Positions 17,880-26,793 of a DNA stretch of 64,000 nucleotides are shown here, piece after piece. Where the stretch lies: positions 3,162,001 to 3,226,000 of the forward strand of contig NZ_CP009241.1 in NCBI RefSeq assembly GCF_000758525.1, in the 5' to 3' direction. The stretch comes from Paenibacillus sp. FSL H7-0357 (GTDB taxonomy: Bacteria; Bacillota; Bacilli; Paenibacillales; Paenibacillaceae). Every line of letters begins with the position of its first letter. Positions within the stretch are counted from its first letter, which is position 1. The position numbers and the translations under genes were made by a program. The notes below the pieces were generated by a model. It was not told the DNA's origin and did not search any database. It saw only the letters and a program-made list of their open reading frames with translations.

Positions 17880-18956
17880 TCAATAAAACGGTAGTACAAG
17901 CAAATCGCTTTTCGGTGATTTACTTAATGTACAGCTTTCCTCTGATTTGACAAGGATATCATCTTCGATACGCACTCCGCCAACCCCCTGAAAATATAAT
18001 CCCGGCTCGATCGTCATAATGGTATGCTCTGCAAACTTATGCTCCGACCGGGAGCTGATATAAGGGGCTTCATGAATGTCCAATCCGATGCTGTGACCGG
18101 CGCCATGAGTGAAATGGGCATTCATTCCTTCACGGATAAAGGGAGCCCGGATGATCGAATCCAGCTCCTTGCTTTTCATTCCGGAACGGATTGCGCGAAG
18201 TCCTGCTTTTTGTGCTTCCAGCACCAGATAATAGCTATCGTCAAGTCGTGAATCCGGCTGACCAACGGCAATGGTTCGGGTGATGTCGGAAACGTAACCC
18301 TCGTAAGTTGCTCCAAAATCTAAGATCACCATGTCGCCCCGCTCGATTTCTTTATGGCTGGCCTCACCGTGGGGATAGGAGGAGCGGATACCGGATGCCA
18401 CGATGGTGGGGAAGGCCGTCTTCTCCGAGCCGTTCCGCTTCATGAAGTATTCCATTTCTGTCGCCACATCGAGCTCGGTGACTCCCGGACGAATGTAGTT
18501 GAGAATATGCATGAAGGTCTTGTCAGCTATACGTACAGCTTCAAGGGTACTCCGAAGCTCTTCTTCATCCTTGACCTCGCGGAATTTCTCCACCCAGCCT
18601 GTTACAGCCCGCGTGTCCGCTTTGACCAAGGATTTGAACTGTTCTCCATCGCTGTAGCTCAAATGCGCACCTTCAAAGCCGACCCGCGGAAAATCTAGCT
18701 TGTTGATGATTTCCGCTGCTTCATCCATTAAAGACTTGCGCCAGCATACACGCTGGAGCAGGCCGGGCAATTCCTCGGCGGCTTGCTCCACATAACGGCC
18801 GTCAGTGAGGAAGAAAACTTCCTGTTGGGTTAACAGCAAAGCGGAATCTTCACCAGTAAAACCACACAGATAACGGACATTTTTGGGATTGCTGATGTAT
18901 AAGGCCGGAAGGTTTTCCTCCTCCATTGTGCTCAACAGCTTTTCAATTCGTCTCAC
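17880..18956 (-). CDS. Xaa-Pro aminopeptidase / M24 metallopeptidase
   Basis: 358 residues beginning at GTG 18956, which has AAGGAGAAGG just upstream; an open frame reaching 19073 overlaps the GH127 gene and is not needed. The N-terminal creatinase-like domain (NVRYLCGFTGEDSALL) precedes the pita-bread fold with all five metal ligands: two Asp in LDFGATYEGYVSDITRT, His in HGAGHSIGLDIHE, Glu in MTIEPGLYF and Glu in GVRIEDDILV. It should release N-terminal residues from Xaa-Pro peptides in the cytosol (PepQ/YqhT-like). It lies 82 bases downstream of the GH127 gene on the same strand and may be read through from it. Confidence 0.9.
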   Translation of the reverse strand: MRRIEKLLSTMEEENLPALYISNPKNVRYLCGFTGEDSALLLTQQEVFFLTDGRYVEQAAEELPGLLQRVCWRKSLMDEAAEIINKLDFPRVGFEGAHLSYSDGEQFKSLVKADTRAVTGWVEKFREVKDEEELRSTLEAVRIADKTFMHILNYIRPGVTELDVATEMEYFMKRNGSEKTAFPTIVASGIRSSYPHGEASHKEIERGDMVILDFGATYEGYVSDITRTIAVGQPDSRLDDSYYLVLEAQKAGLRAIRSGMKSKELDSIIRAPFIREGMNAHFTHGAGHSIGLDIHEAPYISSRSEHKFAEHTIMTIEPGLYFQGVGGVRIEDDILVKSEESCTLSKSPKSDLLVLPFY

Positions 18957-19038
18957 TTTACCTTCTCCTTTGTCTCTATCGTTTGTAGATAACAGGAAAG
19001 AGGAGCAGTACTGCACTGCTCCACGGATCTCATTCTTG

Positions 19039-21318
19039 TCAAATGGTTTTGAAATACAAATGATACTGCTCATGGTTTAATTCTGCCAAAGGGGCAAATT
19101 CAAGCTGCGTCTCCTTGAAGACGAACCGGTTGGTACCAGTGATTCGTTCCATCTTCTCCTGTACATTTCCTTGGTGTAGGGGCAACTCATAAAAGTCTTT
19201 GCGGGTGGATACAGCCGCCAGAATAAAGGGACCAAAGGCGAGGGAGGCAGTGTCGTTCTTATCGGGAGTGAATTCCAACCGCAGCTCCGGCAAAAACCGA
19301 ATGGTTACCTTATCTTGCTTGCACCAGTCACAGGTTAAGGTGACATAACTGTTCTTTTCGGTAAAAGCAACCTGCTCACCATTGAGTTCAATCTTGACAT
19401 CTCCTTGATGCCAGTAAGGCTTGCGGATCTTTAAACGGGTTTTCTTCAAGGCCAGGATGGACAGCGTGATCTCTCCCGTAAAGATTTCAGGAACCATTTG
19501 CACCACATGCAGTCCATTGTCCGCATCCACCAGCTCAGATGAGACAAAGAGATTAACATATAAAGCGTCCGCATCCTCGAAGTAAACCGCTTCCGTATAT
19601 TTAAAATGGGCCTCCAAACCTGTACCGTGACAGCAGGAGTTCTCCTCGTCATAGCCCTTTTGCCCGCCGGGGCTGGTGGGCATAAAGTAGGTGCTTGCTC
19701 CCAGACATTCATGGTCGGTTGTCGCAAGAATATGATTCAACATGGTTCTTTCGTAATAATCCATATAAGACACATCATTTTCATATGCATATAGGTGTTT
19801 GGTGAGCTTTAACATGTTATAGGACGCACATGTTTCGGCGGTATGCTCCGTCAGATGGGCGCCGATCTTGTTAGGCTGCTTGAACATCTCACCCTCACCG
19901 GTTCCGCCGATCGAGTAAATATGGGAGTTTACAACCGACTGCCAGAAGAACTGGGCGATATCATAATACTTTTTTTCTTGCGTTGCCTCAAATATCTTGA
20001 TTGCTCCAACTACCTGGGGAATATGCTGATTGGCATGCAAGGCTCCCAGGGCATCTACTTTTTGCTCCATCGGGAAGAACAAGCGATCATTATCAAACAG
20101 CTTGGCCGCTTTAATATGATTTTCTTTGTCAGTATACGTATAGAGCTCAGCCAGTGACTCGTTGATCCCCCCAAACTCACCCGCAATGTACATGCTCCAC
20201 ATTTTGATTAATTGTTCATGCGACAGTGCACTCAAGCGGTTGTACACCCAGTCGCCGAGCTTGTCGGCAATGGTCAGCGCCAGTTGAATCCCGGCTTTAT
20301 GATAGCTGTCCAGCAAGCCGGCAAAAATCTTGTGCAGGGTGTAATAAGGTGCCCAGATTGCCGGATAGCGCACATATTTTTGCAGCAGATCAAATTGCTC
20401 CTCCGAATACGCGCTAATAAAGCCGAACTGGTATCTGTCATCTGCATCAAAGGCAAGTTGAACTTTATCTAATTCTTCAATCAGGTAAGTCAATTTACCG
20501 TAAATCTGCCCGTTGCCCGTTGAAGCATAGCACAGAGCAAGTGCCGACAGATAGTGTCCAGTCGTGTGTCCCTTCAGCAAGCTGTCGGGTGAATCCCAGC
20601 CGATCATCTCATCGGCCCCAAGGGTATCGATCCCAGCCGCCTTCCTGAAATTGTACAGCATCTGATCATCGTCAACCTTCAACAGAAAGGCCAGTCTCCG
20701 ATCCTGCGCAGTTTTGAATCTAGATGGCCCAAGCAGGCTGACCTTCTTCGGCGGAAAGGCATGCAGCAAGGCTTGTCTGACACTCTTCTTCTCGATGGTC
20801 TCCTTAACGATGACAGTCGCTGTTACCTCGTAAAGCGTGTCCGTCAGATGGCCAGCCGCTTTTTCCTCCCCGATCTCAGCATAAAGTCTTTCTGCTCCCC
20901 CAAGCCAATTGACCTGATGGCCAATGACATCGCCGGTTACAGTTTGAATAGACACAACAGAGGGCAGGCAAAATCTTGTATTCACTTGTTGCTGAATGTG
21001 TATGGGAAAGATTTTTCCAACCTGGGTTTTGTTTTTTTCCTCCAGAATGTTCACCTCAAAAACCTTAACCATCCTTGCCTCCCCGTACTGGAAAGTTGCG
21101 GTTAGCGGAACGATCCGGTCCCCTTTTCCATATTCAGGCTGATGCACTTTCCCAGAGCCGTCAATCCAACGGTCATCTTTTGAGGACCAGGTAATGGTGG
21201 AGCCATGCTTGCCCTCGGTCGGCAAAACAACATCAAACTCTACAGTTTTCAAATTCCCCAGATGCAAGGCCTCTATGTCTTGTTGGACCGTTTTTTGATC
21301 ACTGGATTTAACCGACAT
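19039..21318 (-). CDS. GH127 beta-L-arabinofuranosidase, cytosolic
   Basis: 759 residues from the ATG at 21318 (AAGGAGG seven bases upstream). It begins with two short Ig-like modules (about 1-200; ITWSSKDDRWIDGSGKV) not found in the minimal 660-residue enzymes. The catalytic barrel follows, with GHTTGHYLSALAL, the ETC motif in EHTAETCASYNMLKL and the CC pair in EENSCCHGTGLEAHF. In characterised GH127 (HypBA1) the Glu and three Cys bind zinc and one Cys is the nucleophile, so the active site is intact. No signal peptide: it would act on imported arabino-oligosaccharides. Divergent from an AraC regulator, with a cre-like box in the leader, so substrate induction and catabolite repression are expected. 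Confidence 0.88.
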   Translation of the reverse strand: MSVKSSDQKTVQQDIEALHLGNLKTVEFDVVLPTEGKHGSTITWSSKDDRWIDGSGKVHQPEYGKGDRIVPLTATFQYGEARMVKVFEVNILEEKNKTQVGKIFPIHIQQQVNTRFCLPSVVSIQTVTGDVIGHQVNWLGGAERLYAEIGEEKAAGHLTDTLYEVTATVIVKETIEKKSVRQALLHAFPPKKVSLLGPSRFKTAQDRRLAFLLKVDDDQMLYNFRKAAGIDTLGADEMIGWDSPDSLLKGHTTGHYLSALALCYASTGNGQIYGKLTYLIEELDKVQLAFDADDRYQFGFISAYSEEQFDLLQKYVRYPAIWAPYYTLHKIFAGLLDSYHKAGIQLALTIADKLGDWVYNRLSALSHEQLIKMWSMYIAGEFGGINESLAELYTYTDKENHIKAAKLFDNDRLFFPMEQKVDALGALHANQHIPQVVGAIKIFEATQEKKYYDIAQFFWQSVVNSHIYSIGGTGEGEMFKQPNKIGAHLTEHTAETCASYNMLKLTKHLYAYENDVSYMDYYERTMLNHILATTDHECLGASTYFMPTSPGGQKGYDEENSCCHGTGLEAHFKYTEAVYFEDADALYVNLFVSSELVDADNGLHVVQMVPEIFTGEITLSILALKKTRLKIRKPYWHQGDVKIELNGEQVAFTEKNSYVTLTCDWCKQDKVTIRFLPELRLEFTPDKNDTASLAFGPFILAAVSTRKDFYELPLHQGNVQEKMERITGTNRFVFKETQLEFAPLAELNHEQYHLYFKTI

Positions 21319-21336
21319 GTACTTTCCTCCTTGACA

Positions 21337-21350
21337 TTTAATCGCTTTCA
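21337..21350 (-). promoter_or_regulatory. cre box before the GH127 gene
   Basis: On the minus strand it reads TGAAAGCGATTAAA, one mismatch from TGWAANCGNTNWCA. It lies 18 bases upstream of the start codon, a roadblock-type position for CcpA. Confidence 0.6.
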
Positions 21351-21504
21351 CAGGATTAATGGTACAGGAAATAAAAATCAGTGTAAGTAGTTGAAAAAAA
21401 GAATAGGTGGATTATATTTACTACTATCGGGATGATTGCCGGGTTGAACTTGCCCGCTTATGGATTTCACGGAGCTATGTCTAATGCTGAGAGGAGTCAC
21501 AGTC

Positions 21505-22362
21505 ATGTATTTTGTTGATAAGAAATACACGGAGCATGCACAATTTTTGTCCGCAGGCACTTTCATCACCAATCAGCCCTGGATTCACACCGAACGGGTC
21601 ATTGACAGTTATGAAATCATCAGTCCCATCGAGTCTACGCTTTACATCGAGTGCAACAATATTCCCTACGCCATAGAATCGGGTGAGATCTTGGTCATTC
21701 CGCCGCATACTCGGCACAAGGGAATCAAATATTGTGAGGGTCGGATGAAATTCCACTGGCTTCATTTTTCATCGGTAAATCTGAGTATCCATACGGAGAC
21801 AGAGGTTATTCAGGAGCTCAATGTTAACAATGCCGATGACATGATTATCTTGCCCGTGCACACCAACAAAATCGACTCCAGGCGATTTCATGTCATGTTC
21901 AATCAACTGCTGGATTTATATCAGGAAAAGAAGCGGAATAATTACCTGAATGCTTATTTAAGCTGCCTTTTGCATGAATTGACCTCCGAAATCTTGAGTG
22001 TGCTGACCCGGAAAAATGTTAACGGCAACCGCCTGCAGCCGATCCAGGACTGGATTCGGATACATGCTTTTGATGACGTTACGATTGATAAAATTGCTGA
22101 TCATTTCAAATACAACAAAAGCTATCTGTCGAGAATTTACAAAGAGAATACCGGGATCGGAATCTCCGAGCAAATCATTACCTTTCGATTGAAGCATGCC
22201 AAAAAGTTGCTAACGGAAACAGATTTGAGCATTGTGCAAATTGCCTCGGAGGTGGGTTACGAGGATTCAAAATATTTCATGCGTTTGTTCAAAAAATATG
22301 AGAGCATCACTCCCACCCAATACAGGAAAACATTTTTTAACAAGCATTACAATAAAAAATGA
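21505..22362 (+). CDS. AraC-family regulator of the GH127 locus
   Basis: 285 residues from ATG 21505 (GAGAGGAG nine bases upstream; the frame is open from 21460). An N-terminal cupin-like sensor domain (ILVIPPHTRHKGIKYCEGRMKFHWLHF) is followed by two C-terminal helix-turn-helix motifs (VTIDKIADHFKYNKSYLSRIYKENTG and SIVQIASEVGYEDSKYFMRLFKKYESITPTQYRK). The divergent GH127 gene is the clear target; the inducer is probably arabinose or an arabinosyl sugar (inference). The coding sequence is AT-richer than the enzymes around it. Confidence 0.9.
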   Translation: MYFVDKKYTEHAQFLSAGTFITNQPWIHTERVIDSYEIISPIESTLYIECNNIPYAIESGEILVIPPHTRHKGIKYCEGRMKFHWLHFSSVNLSIHTETEVIQELNVNNADDMIILPVHTNKIDSRRFHVMFNQLLDLYQEKKRNNYLNAYLSCLLHELTSEILSVLTRKNVNGNRLQPIQDWIRIHAFDDVTIDKIADHFKYNKSYLSRIYKENTGIGISEQIITFRLKHAKKLLTETDLSIVQIASEVGYEDSKYFMRLFKKYESITPTQYRKTFFNKHYNKK

Positions 22363-22484
22363 AGAGAGCCATACTTGTGTTGCGTTGTCCACTTAACCTA
22401 TGGTTTGGGCTACCGTAGTGAAAAAGAAATCATGCTATCATTGAAAAGAAAGCGATACCATTTATTGTGAGGGGGGCATATGTA

Positions 22485-23543
22485 ATGGTGAATGGTGAAT
22501 TGCACATAGCGGCGGCCCAATTTATTGATCCGCACCGGATTGAATTGGTTTGGAATGATGGGGCGGAAGTTGCACAAGATCCAAATGCTTTTTTGGTTGA
22601 GCTAAACGGGGTGAATGTGCCCATTTACGCCAATGAGGATAAGGAGGCTTGGGATACTAGATGTGTGTATGAGGCGTCCAAGCGGCGAACAACGCTGTAC
22701 CTGCTGAATCCCATACAGCATAATGATTTGGGCAAGGTCAAGCTTACCGTTGTCGGGCAAAAAGGACAGGGCAGCGCAGTAACGGTCAACCAACCCTGTA
22801 TAATAAAAAAGTGGCAGAACTACTACACCAGATTTACCAGAACCTCTTCTGGAATTCTCATTAAATCCTCTTCACATGTCGGTTATCAGGTGCATGACCA
22901 AGCCTGTGCAATGATTGAGGTGATGTTGAGCAAAAGGCCGGAGGTAGCGCGGAAGCTGGAAGAGCTGCAAGCCTCTCTGGCTATTTACGGTTTGCAGGAG
23001 GACGCGTATGATATACCGGAGCATCGCGGCGGAGCGGACTTTTTAACCCGTCCTGTAGAAGGCTTCGGTGGAACGCCGCAAATTCCGACGACTTCTGTGT
23101 CAGAAAAAAACATCATGCGGTATAGAGATGGAGAGATTCAGACCCGATACCTCAATGAGTCCATCCTGGCCCATGAATTCGGGCATGCGATCCATTTAAT
23201 CGGGATCAATAATCTGGAGGATCAGACTTTAGCCAGACAACTGGTTAACGCCTATGAGCATGCCGTGGCCAGCGGACTTTGGCCGCATACCTACGCGATT
23301 TCCAATTACGAGGAGTATTTCGCCACATTAACGACAATCTGGTTTAATGTAATGGCCGAAAGCAAGGACGGCACCTGGGACGGGGTTAGAGGGCCAGTTA
23401 ATACTCGGGAAGAGCTAAAAGTCTATGATCCGCTGGGCTACTCCTTTTTCGACTCAATCTATCCTGACCGGGCATTCCCGGAACCCTGGAGCAGCACGTC
23501 CAATAAGTTTTCCGTTCAAGACCTGCTGCCTGCTGCGGAGTGA
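22485..23543 (+). CDS. Putative zinc metallopeptidase with HEFGHAIH motif
   Basis: 352 residues from ATG 22485, eight bases after GAGGGGGG. The N-terminal 110 residues look like an Ig-type strand domain (RIELVWNDGAEVAQDPNAFLVELNGV). The C-terminal half carries the zinc motif ESILAHEFGHAIHLIG and, about 45 residues on, YAISNYEEYFATL, where a Glu in the third-ligand position is typical of gluzincins such as the anthrax lethal-factor-like group. No signal peptide or membrane segment, so either cytosolic or exported by another route. It follows the AraC gene by 122 bases on the same strand. Family assignment beyond HExxH is uncertain. Confidence 0.65.
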   Translation: MVNGELHIAAAQFIDPHRIELVWNDGAEVAQDPNAFLVELNGVNVPIYANEDKEAWDTRCVYEASKRRTTLYLLNPIQHNDLGKVKLTVVGQKGQGSAVTVNQPCIIKKWQNYYTRFTRTSSGILIKSSSHVGYQVHDQACAMIEVMLSKRPEVARKLEELQASLAIYGLQEDAYDIPEHRGGADFLTRPVEGFGGTPQIPTTSVSEKNIMRYRDGEIQTRYLNESILAHEFGHAIHLIGINNLEDQTLARQLVNAYEHAVASGLWPHTYAISNYEEYFATLTTIWFNVMAESKDGTWDGVRGPVNTREELKVYDPLGYSFFDSIYPDRAFPEPWSSTSNKFSVQDLLPAAE

Positions 23544-23600
23544 AAACGAGCAAATATAGTTAAACAAAGCGGAAAATCCCAATTAAGTGAGCTGGTTAAA

Positions 23601-23961
23601 GTGCATGAGTTTGTAGTACGAGGGAAAAAGGGCTGTTTTGTACAAATCACCATAGAAGAGGCATTCGGTTTTCCGAACATGACAAGCCATTTTGGTGGAT
23701 ATGATGTCAGAGGAATTGTAGAAATTAAGAGTGGGAACTATTGCAGCATTGATAAATTCTGAAGTGAACCTAAAGCTAGAAGTTAAGTTTAACAAGCGAG
23801 GGCAGGTCATCATTGAAGGTTACTTCAAGGAGTTTGCACACGAGGGCAATGAGTTAATATTTGAAATCGAAAGCGATCAAAGCTTTTTTGTGGAGACGCT
23901 CGACGGATTGAAACAATTCGTTAACCACTATGGGGATATGAAAGGAATATGTCCTAAGTAG
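23601..23961 (+). pseudogene. WapI-like immunity gene, internally deleted and frameshifted
   Basis: A first frame (23601-23762) reads FVVRGKKGCFVQITIEEAF, then FPNMTSHFGGYDVRGIVEI, and stops. A second frame, overlapping from 23731, continues with NLKLEVKFNKRGQVIIEGYF, then FVETLDGLKQFVNHYGDMKG. Both halves together match my memory of the roughly 145-residue WapI-type immunity family of Bacillales, in which about 25-30 residues normally lie between them. So there has been an internal deletion with a phase change. Intact members protect against the WapA/contact-dependent toxin family. No toxin gene is nearby. A TAACGGG separator-like motif follows at once. Confidence 0.5.
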
Positions 23962-24103
23962 CCATTCTAACGGGCAGTTTTGTGGAACTTTATCGTGGGA
24001 TAGTTTAATTATGTTTGTTTTATCCTGGTCATATTGTCTATCCATCGTGGTATTATTGAATGCAATAAACAATATAATACTTCTGATGGGGCGTGATTTG
24101 AAT

Positions 24104-25570
24104 ATGAAGTCTCCCTTTAATCTGATGAATTTAAATATAGAAGAAGCAAGTATATATGAATTACAAAACGCGATGGAACAAGGTGAATTTACTTCAAAAG
24201 AATTAGTGTTTTGCTACTTATCACGTATCGCAAAATATGATCAGGATGGCCCTCACATAAATTCCATCATGGAAATTAACCCCGATGCCATTTTCATCGC
24301 AGAAGCACTTGATATAGAACGTCAGCGCAAGGGGAGTAGAGGACCTTTTCATGGCATACCGATTCTCGTTAAGGATAATATCGAAACCGGAGACAAGATG
24401 CGTACCAGTGCGGGAGCTTTAGCACTAGCACAGCATGTAAGTACGACGGACGCTTTCCTGATTCGCCGATTAAGAGAATCGGGGGCCATCATTTTGGGCA
24501 AGACGAATATGACAGAATGGGCCAACGGTATTTCCTCGACAATGTGGGCAGGTTATAGTTCAAAGGGGGGGCAGGTCGCGCACCCCTATGGTGATTTTTT
24601 CGTAGGCGGATCCAGTACGGGATCCGCAGCTGCGGTGGCCATGAGTTTTGCAGCAGCGGCGATAGGCACAGAAACCTCCGCTTCAATTCTGAGTCCGGCC
24701 ATACAGATGTCTATTGTCGGCATCAAACCGACCGTCGGCTTAATTAGCCGCTCAGGACTTATTCCTTTTTCTTATTCACAAGACACAGCAGGGCCGATGG
24801 CAAGGACGGTTTCAGATGCGGTAGTTCTGCTTAACGCATTAGCTGGGAGGGATGAGCACGACCCAGCAACCTGGCGTAATGACCATGTTATACAGGATTA
24901 CACATCATTCTTGGACAAGAATGGACTACAGGGAGCGAGAATTGGGGTCTTTTGTGAAGTACCAGATTCCCTGCGTGAATCTGGTGAATATAATCAGGAG
25001 CTATTTCATCAAGCAGTCTCCGAATTGATAAAAGCAGGAGCCGAAGTAGTAGAAAATATCGACATTCCATCGTTTCATGGTCCATGGCATTGGAACAAGA
25101 TGAATTTAGAATTCAATCATGGAGTGGAGAATTATTTGCAGCGTCTCCCGGCACATATGCCTGTTCATTCATTGTCCGAACTCATCAATTGGAATGAAAA
25201 GTATGCAGATGCAGCCCTGAAATACGGTCAAGATATATTAGAATTCCGGGAGGGGTTAACCAATCCTTTGAAAAATAAGGACTATATCATGGAATCTATT
25301 ATGGATTTATATCTAGCCCAGAACGAAGGAATTGATTATGCGATAAATAGTTATCAGTTAGATGCGATAATGTTTCCAGCTTATATTGGAGCGGATATAT
25401 GTGCCAAAGCTGGTTATCCATCTATTGCTATCCCCGCAGGGTATGGAGCAAACGGCAGACCATTTGGCATTACTTTTGCCGGAAAAGCATTTACTGAACC
25501 TACCTTAATTCGCATAGCTTATTCTTTTGAACAAATAACAAAACATCGCAAAAAACCTATATTCAACTAA
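24104..25570 (+). CDS. Amidase signature family enzyme
   Basis: 488 residues from ATG 24104, though the start is uncertain: the frame is open from 24011 and only a distant GGGG precedes 24104. The Ser-cisSer-Lys triad is visible: Lys in ILVKDNIETGD, Ser in GGSSTGSAAAVA and Ser in IGTETSASILSPA. The N-terminal ASIYELQNAMEQGEFTSKEL is typical of B. subtilis YerM-like amidases. It hydrolyses an unknown amide in the cytosol. Its last codons and stop (TTC AAC TAA) are part of a TTCAACTAA separator motif, so the C-terminus may have been trimmed or supplied by the cassette boundary. Codon use is AT-rich. Confidence 0.88.
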   Translation: MKSPFNLMNLNIEEASIYELQNAMEQGEFTSKELVFCYLSRIAKYDQDGPHINSIMEINPDAIFIAEALDIERQRKGSRGPFHGIPILVKDNIETGDKMRTSAGALALAQHVSTTDAFLIRRLRESGAIILGKTNMTEWANGISSTMWAGYSSKGGQVAHPYGDFFVGGSSTGSAAAVAMSFAAAAIGTETSASILSPAIQMSIVGIKPTVGLISRSGLIPFSYSQDTAGPMARTVSDAVVLLNALAGRDEHDPATWRNDHVIQDYTSFLDKNGLQGARIGVFCEVPDSLRESGEYNQELFHQAVSELIKAGAEVVENIDIPSFHGPWHWNKMNLEFNHGVENYLQRLPAHMPVHSLSELINWNEKYADAALKYGQDILEFREGLTNPLKNKDYIMESIMDLYLAQNEGIDYAINSYQLDAIMFPAYIGADICAKAGYPSIAIPAGYGANGRPFGITFAGKAFTEPTLIRIAYSFEQITKHRKKPIFN

Positions 25571-25589
25571 AGGGGAACTATGTAGGCAG
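25562..25589 (+). repeat. Cassette separator, copy 1
   Basis: TTCAACTAAAGGGGAACTAT, then GTAGGCAG. The TAA inside it is the amidase stop codon. The right half is degenerate. Confidence 0.45.
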
Positions 25590-25623
25590 CTTCCCATTTT
25601 CTTATCTTACGGTAGAAGATTAA

Positions 25624-25718
25624 ACAAACGAGAAACACTAGCTCAAGCATGCTGGCAGATTAAAACCTCCCTTTAGAAGCAAATCTAGATGGAATAGCTT
25701 CTAAGGGGAGGTTTTGTA
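25624..25718 (+). repeat. Separator half plus hairpin leader, copy A
   Basis: A right-half separator (AAACGAGAAACACTAGCTCA) runs into a long hairpin. Arm one is AAAACCTCCCTTTAGAAGC (25662-25680), arm two GCTTCTAAGGGGAGGTTTT (25697-25715), with a single G-T wobble. The same sequence recurs 1800 bases downstream. In this copy the ATG after the hairpin leads into ATG CTA TTC AAC TAG, so the gene once behind it has been lost. Confidence 0.7.
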
Positions 25719-25720
25719 TG

Positions 25721-25748
25721 CTATTCAACTAGAGAGCAGTTTAGCAGG
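25721..25748 (+). repeat. Cassette separator, copy 2
   Basis: CTATTCAACTAGAGAGCAGT, matching CTATTCAACTAAAGAGCAGT at 29164. This looks like the right boundary of the lost recombinase segment. Confidence 0.45.
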
Positions 25749-25754
25749 GTGAAC

Positions 25755-25794
25755 GATATGATCCTCTGTTAAAAAAATAGAGGATTTTCATATC
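25755..25794 (+). other. Hairpin in the 25571-25977 intergenic stretch
   Basis: GATATG-ATCCTCT (25755-25767) pairs with AGAGGAT and CATATC (25779-25785, 25789-25794). It may be a terminator for the broken leader. The rest of this 407-base stretch holds only the separator and hairpin copies listed separately. Confidence 0.45.
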
Positions 25795-25977
25795 ACTCCG
25801 CCGAAATTTGAAATGTACTTTTTGTTAGATATAGTGGTGTGAACCGTAGCATAGATGACAGATTTCGCTACATTTGATCTGCGAATCGGGCATATAATTC
25901 CAGGGAAATGTGGTGGAAGATGCGGGGCAAGCGTTCAACACCATGATAGAAGTGAAATCTATCTAGGAGGACTTCAA

Positions 25978-26370
25978 ATGAGCTATGATTTGATGGTTTT
26001 CGAGCCGTCCAGGGCACCGAGGGAAAGAAAGGAGTTTATGGATTGGTTTGAGCAGCAAGTACAATGGTCGGAAAATCATGAATATAATGATCCTTTTGTC
26101 TGCTCAGAGTCGTTGCACCGCTTGTACAGTAAGCTATCGGAGGATTTTCCCAATATGAATGTAGATGATGAAATTTTTGAAGCTATGGAGGAAGCCGGAA
26201 CTGAAAACCGGTTAACCGAGTACTCGCTGGGCTCCGCCGTCATCTATGCGGCTTTCGCTTATTCCGTAGCTAAGGAAGCATATACTACGATGCGGAATTT
26301 GGCTATAAAACACAAGGTAGGATTTTTTGATGTTAGCAGCAACGACGGCGAAATCTTTTTCCCTGATTGA
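25978..26370 (+). CDS. Small conserved protein, MSYDLMVF type, possibly immunity
   Basis: 130 residues from ATG 25978, with AGGAGG six bases upstream. The start MSYDLMVFEPSRAPRERKEF and the end MRNLAIKHKVGFFDVSSND define a widespread small cytosolic family I recognise by pattern but not by name. Members appear singly in accessory regions of many bacteria, often among immunity-type genes. No membrane segment or catalytic motif is evident. It sits in the cassette-like island between separators. A protective (immunity) role is inference from context only. Confidence 0.6.
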   Translation: MSYDLMVFEPSRAPRERKEFMDWFEQQVQWSENHEYNDPFVCSESLHRLYSKLSEDFPNMNVDDEIFEAMEEAGTENRLTEYSLGSAVIYAAFAYSVAKEAYTTMRNLAIKHKVGFFDVSSNDGEIFFPD

Positions 26371-26489
26371 TAATGCCACTTCGATAGTTTTCCATACCTC
26401 CCCCAAGTTAGTTGAAAACGCGGACGGAAATACGGTATTAATCGTAAATTTCTTTAGAAAACAAAAGACAATTAGTAACATATTCATTA

Positions 26490-26515
26490 TTCAACTAACG
26501 GGTAGGATAGTTCAG
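26490..26515 (+). repeat. Cassette separator, copy 3
   Basis: TTCAACTAACGGGTAGGATA, then GTTCAG. AACTA and TAGTT arms are kept. Confidence 0.55.
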
Positions 26516-26532
26516 AAAAGGCGTGAACAGTA

Positions 26533-26793
26533 ATGGAAAGTGTAATTAAGGAAATCATATCCCCAAGCGGGGTCTATAAAGCGCAGATAATTAAACGCTC
26601 TAAGGATGGTTTATTTACATCACAGGTCTTCAAATGGATTGAACATGATGAAGAAATAAGCGAGATAATAGGGGAGAAGGGCTTTTGGGGAGTTCTCTAC
26701 TCTACAAATTCATTAACAGATACAGTGGAAAGCTGTATGAAAGTTACTATCGAGAATTTAACTAATGCTTCAGCAGAGAAGATTATTATATAA
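26533..26793 (+). CDS. Hypothetical 86-residue protein
   Basis: ATG follows GGCGTG by a few bases. 86 residues with strand-rich, mixed-charge sequence (IISPSGVYKAQIIKRSKDGL, FKWIEHDEEISEIIGEKG), no membrane segment and no motif I know. Its size and style resemble orphan immunity or YkuS-like small proteins. The stop TAA is directly followed by the best-preserved separator. It begins 17 bases after the previous separator, so separators bracket it on both sides and the gene and one separator form a unit of roughly 290 bases. Confidence 0.55.
   Translation: MESVIKEIISPSGVYKAQIIKRSKDGLFTSQVFKWIEHDEEISEIIGEKGFWGVLYSTNSLTDTVESCMKVTIENLTNASAEKIII

Noticed and set aside
18957..19073. 39 extra N-terminal codons of the Xaa-Pro peptidase
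   Set aside because: They overlap the GH127 gene end; GTG 18956 has an ideal ribosome binding site.
25855..25977. 41 extra codons before the MSYDLMVF gene
   Set aside because: AGGAGG is placed for ATG 25978, and the conserved family start is MSYDLMVF.
26327..26533. 68-codon frame between the MSYDLMVF gene and the next gene
   Set aside because: It overlaps the preceding gene's end and reads straight through a separator; no ribosome binding site. Probably not coding.
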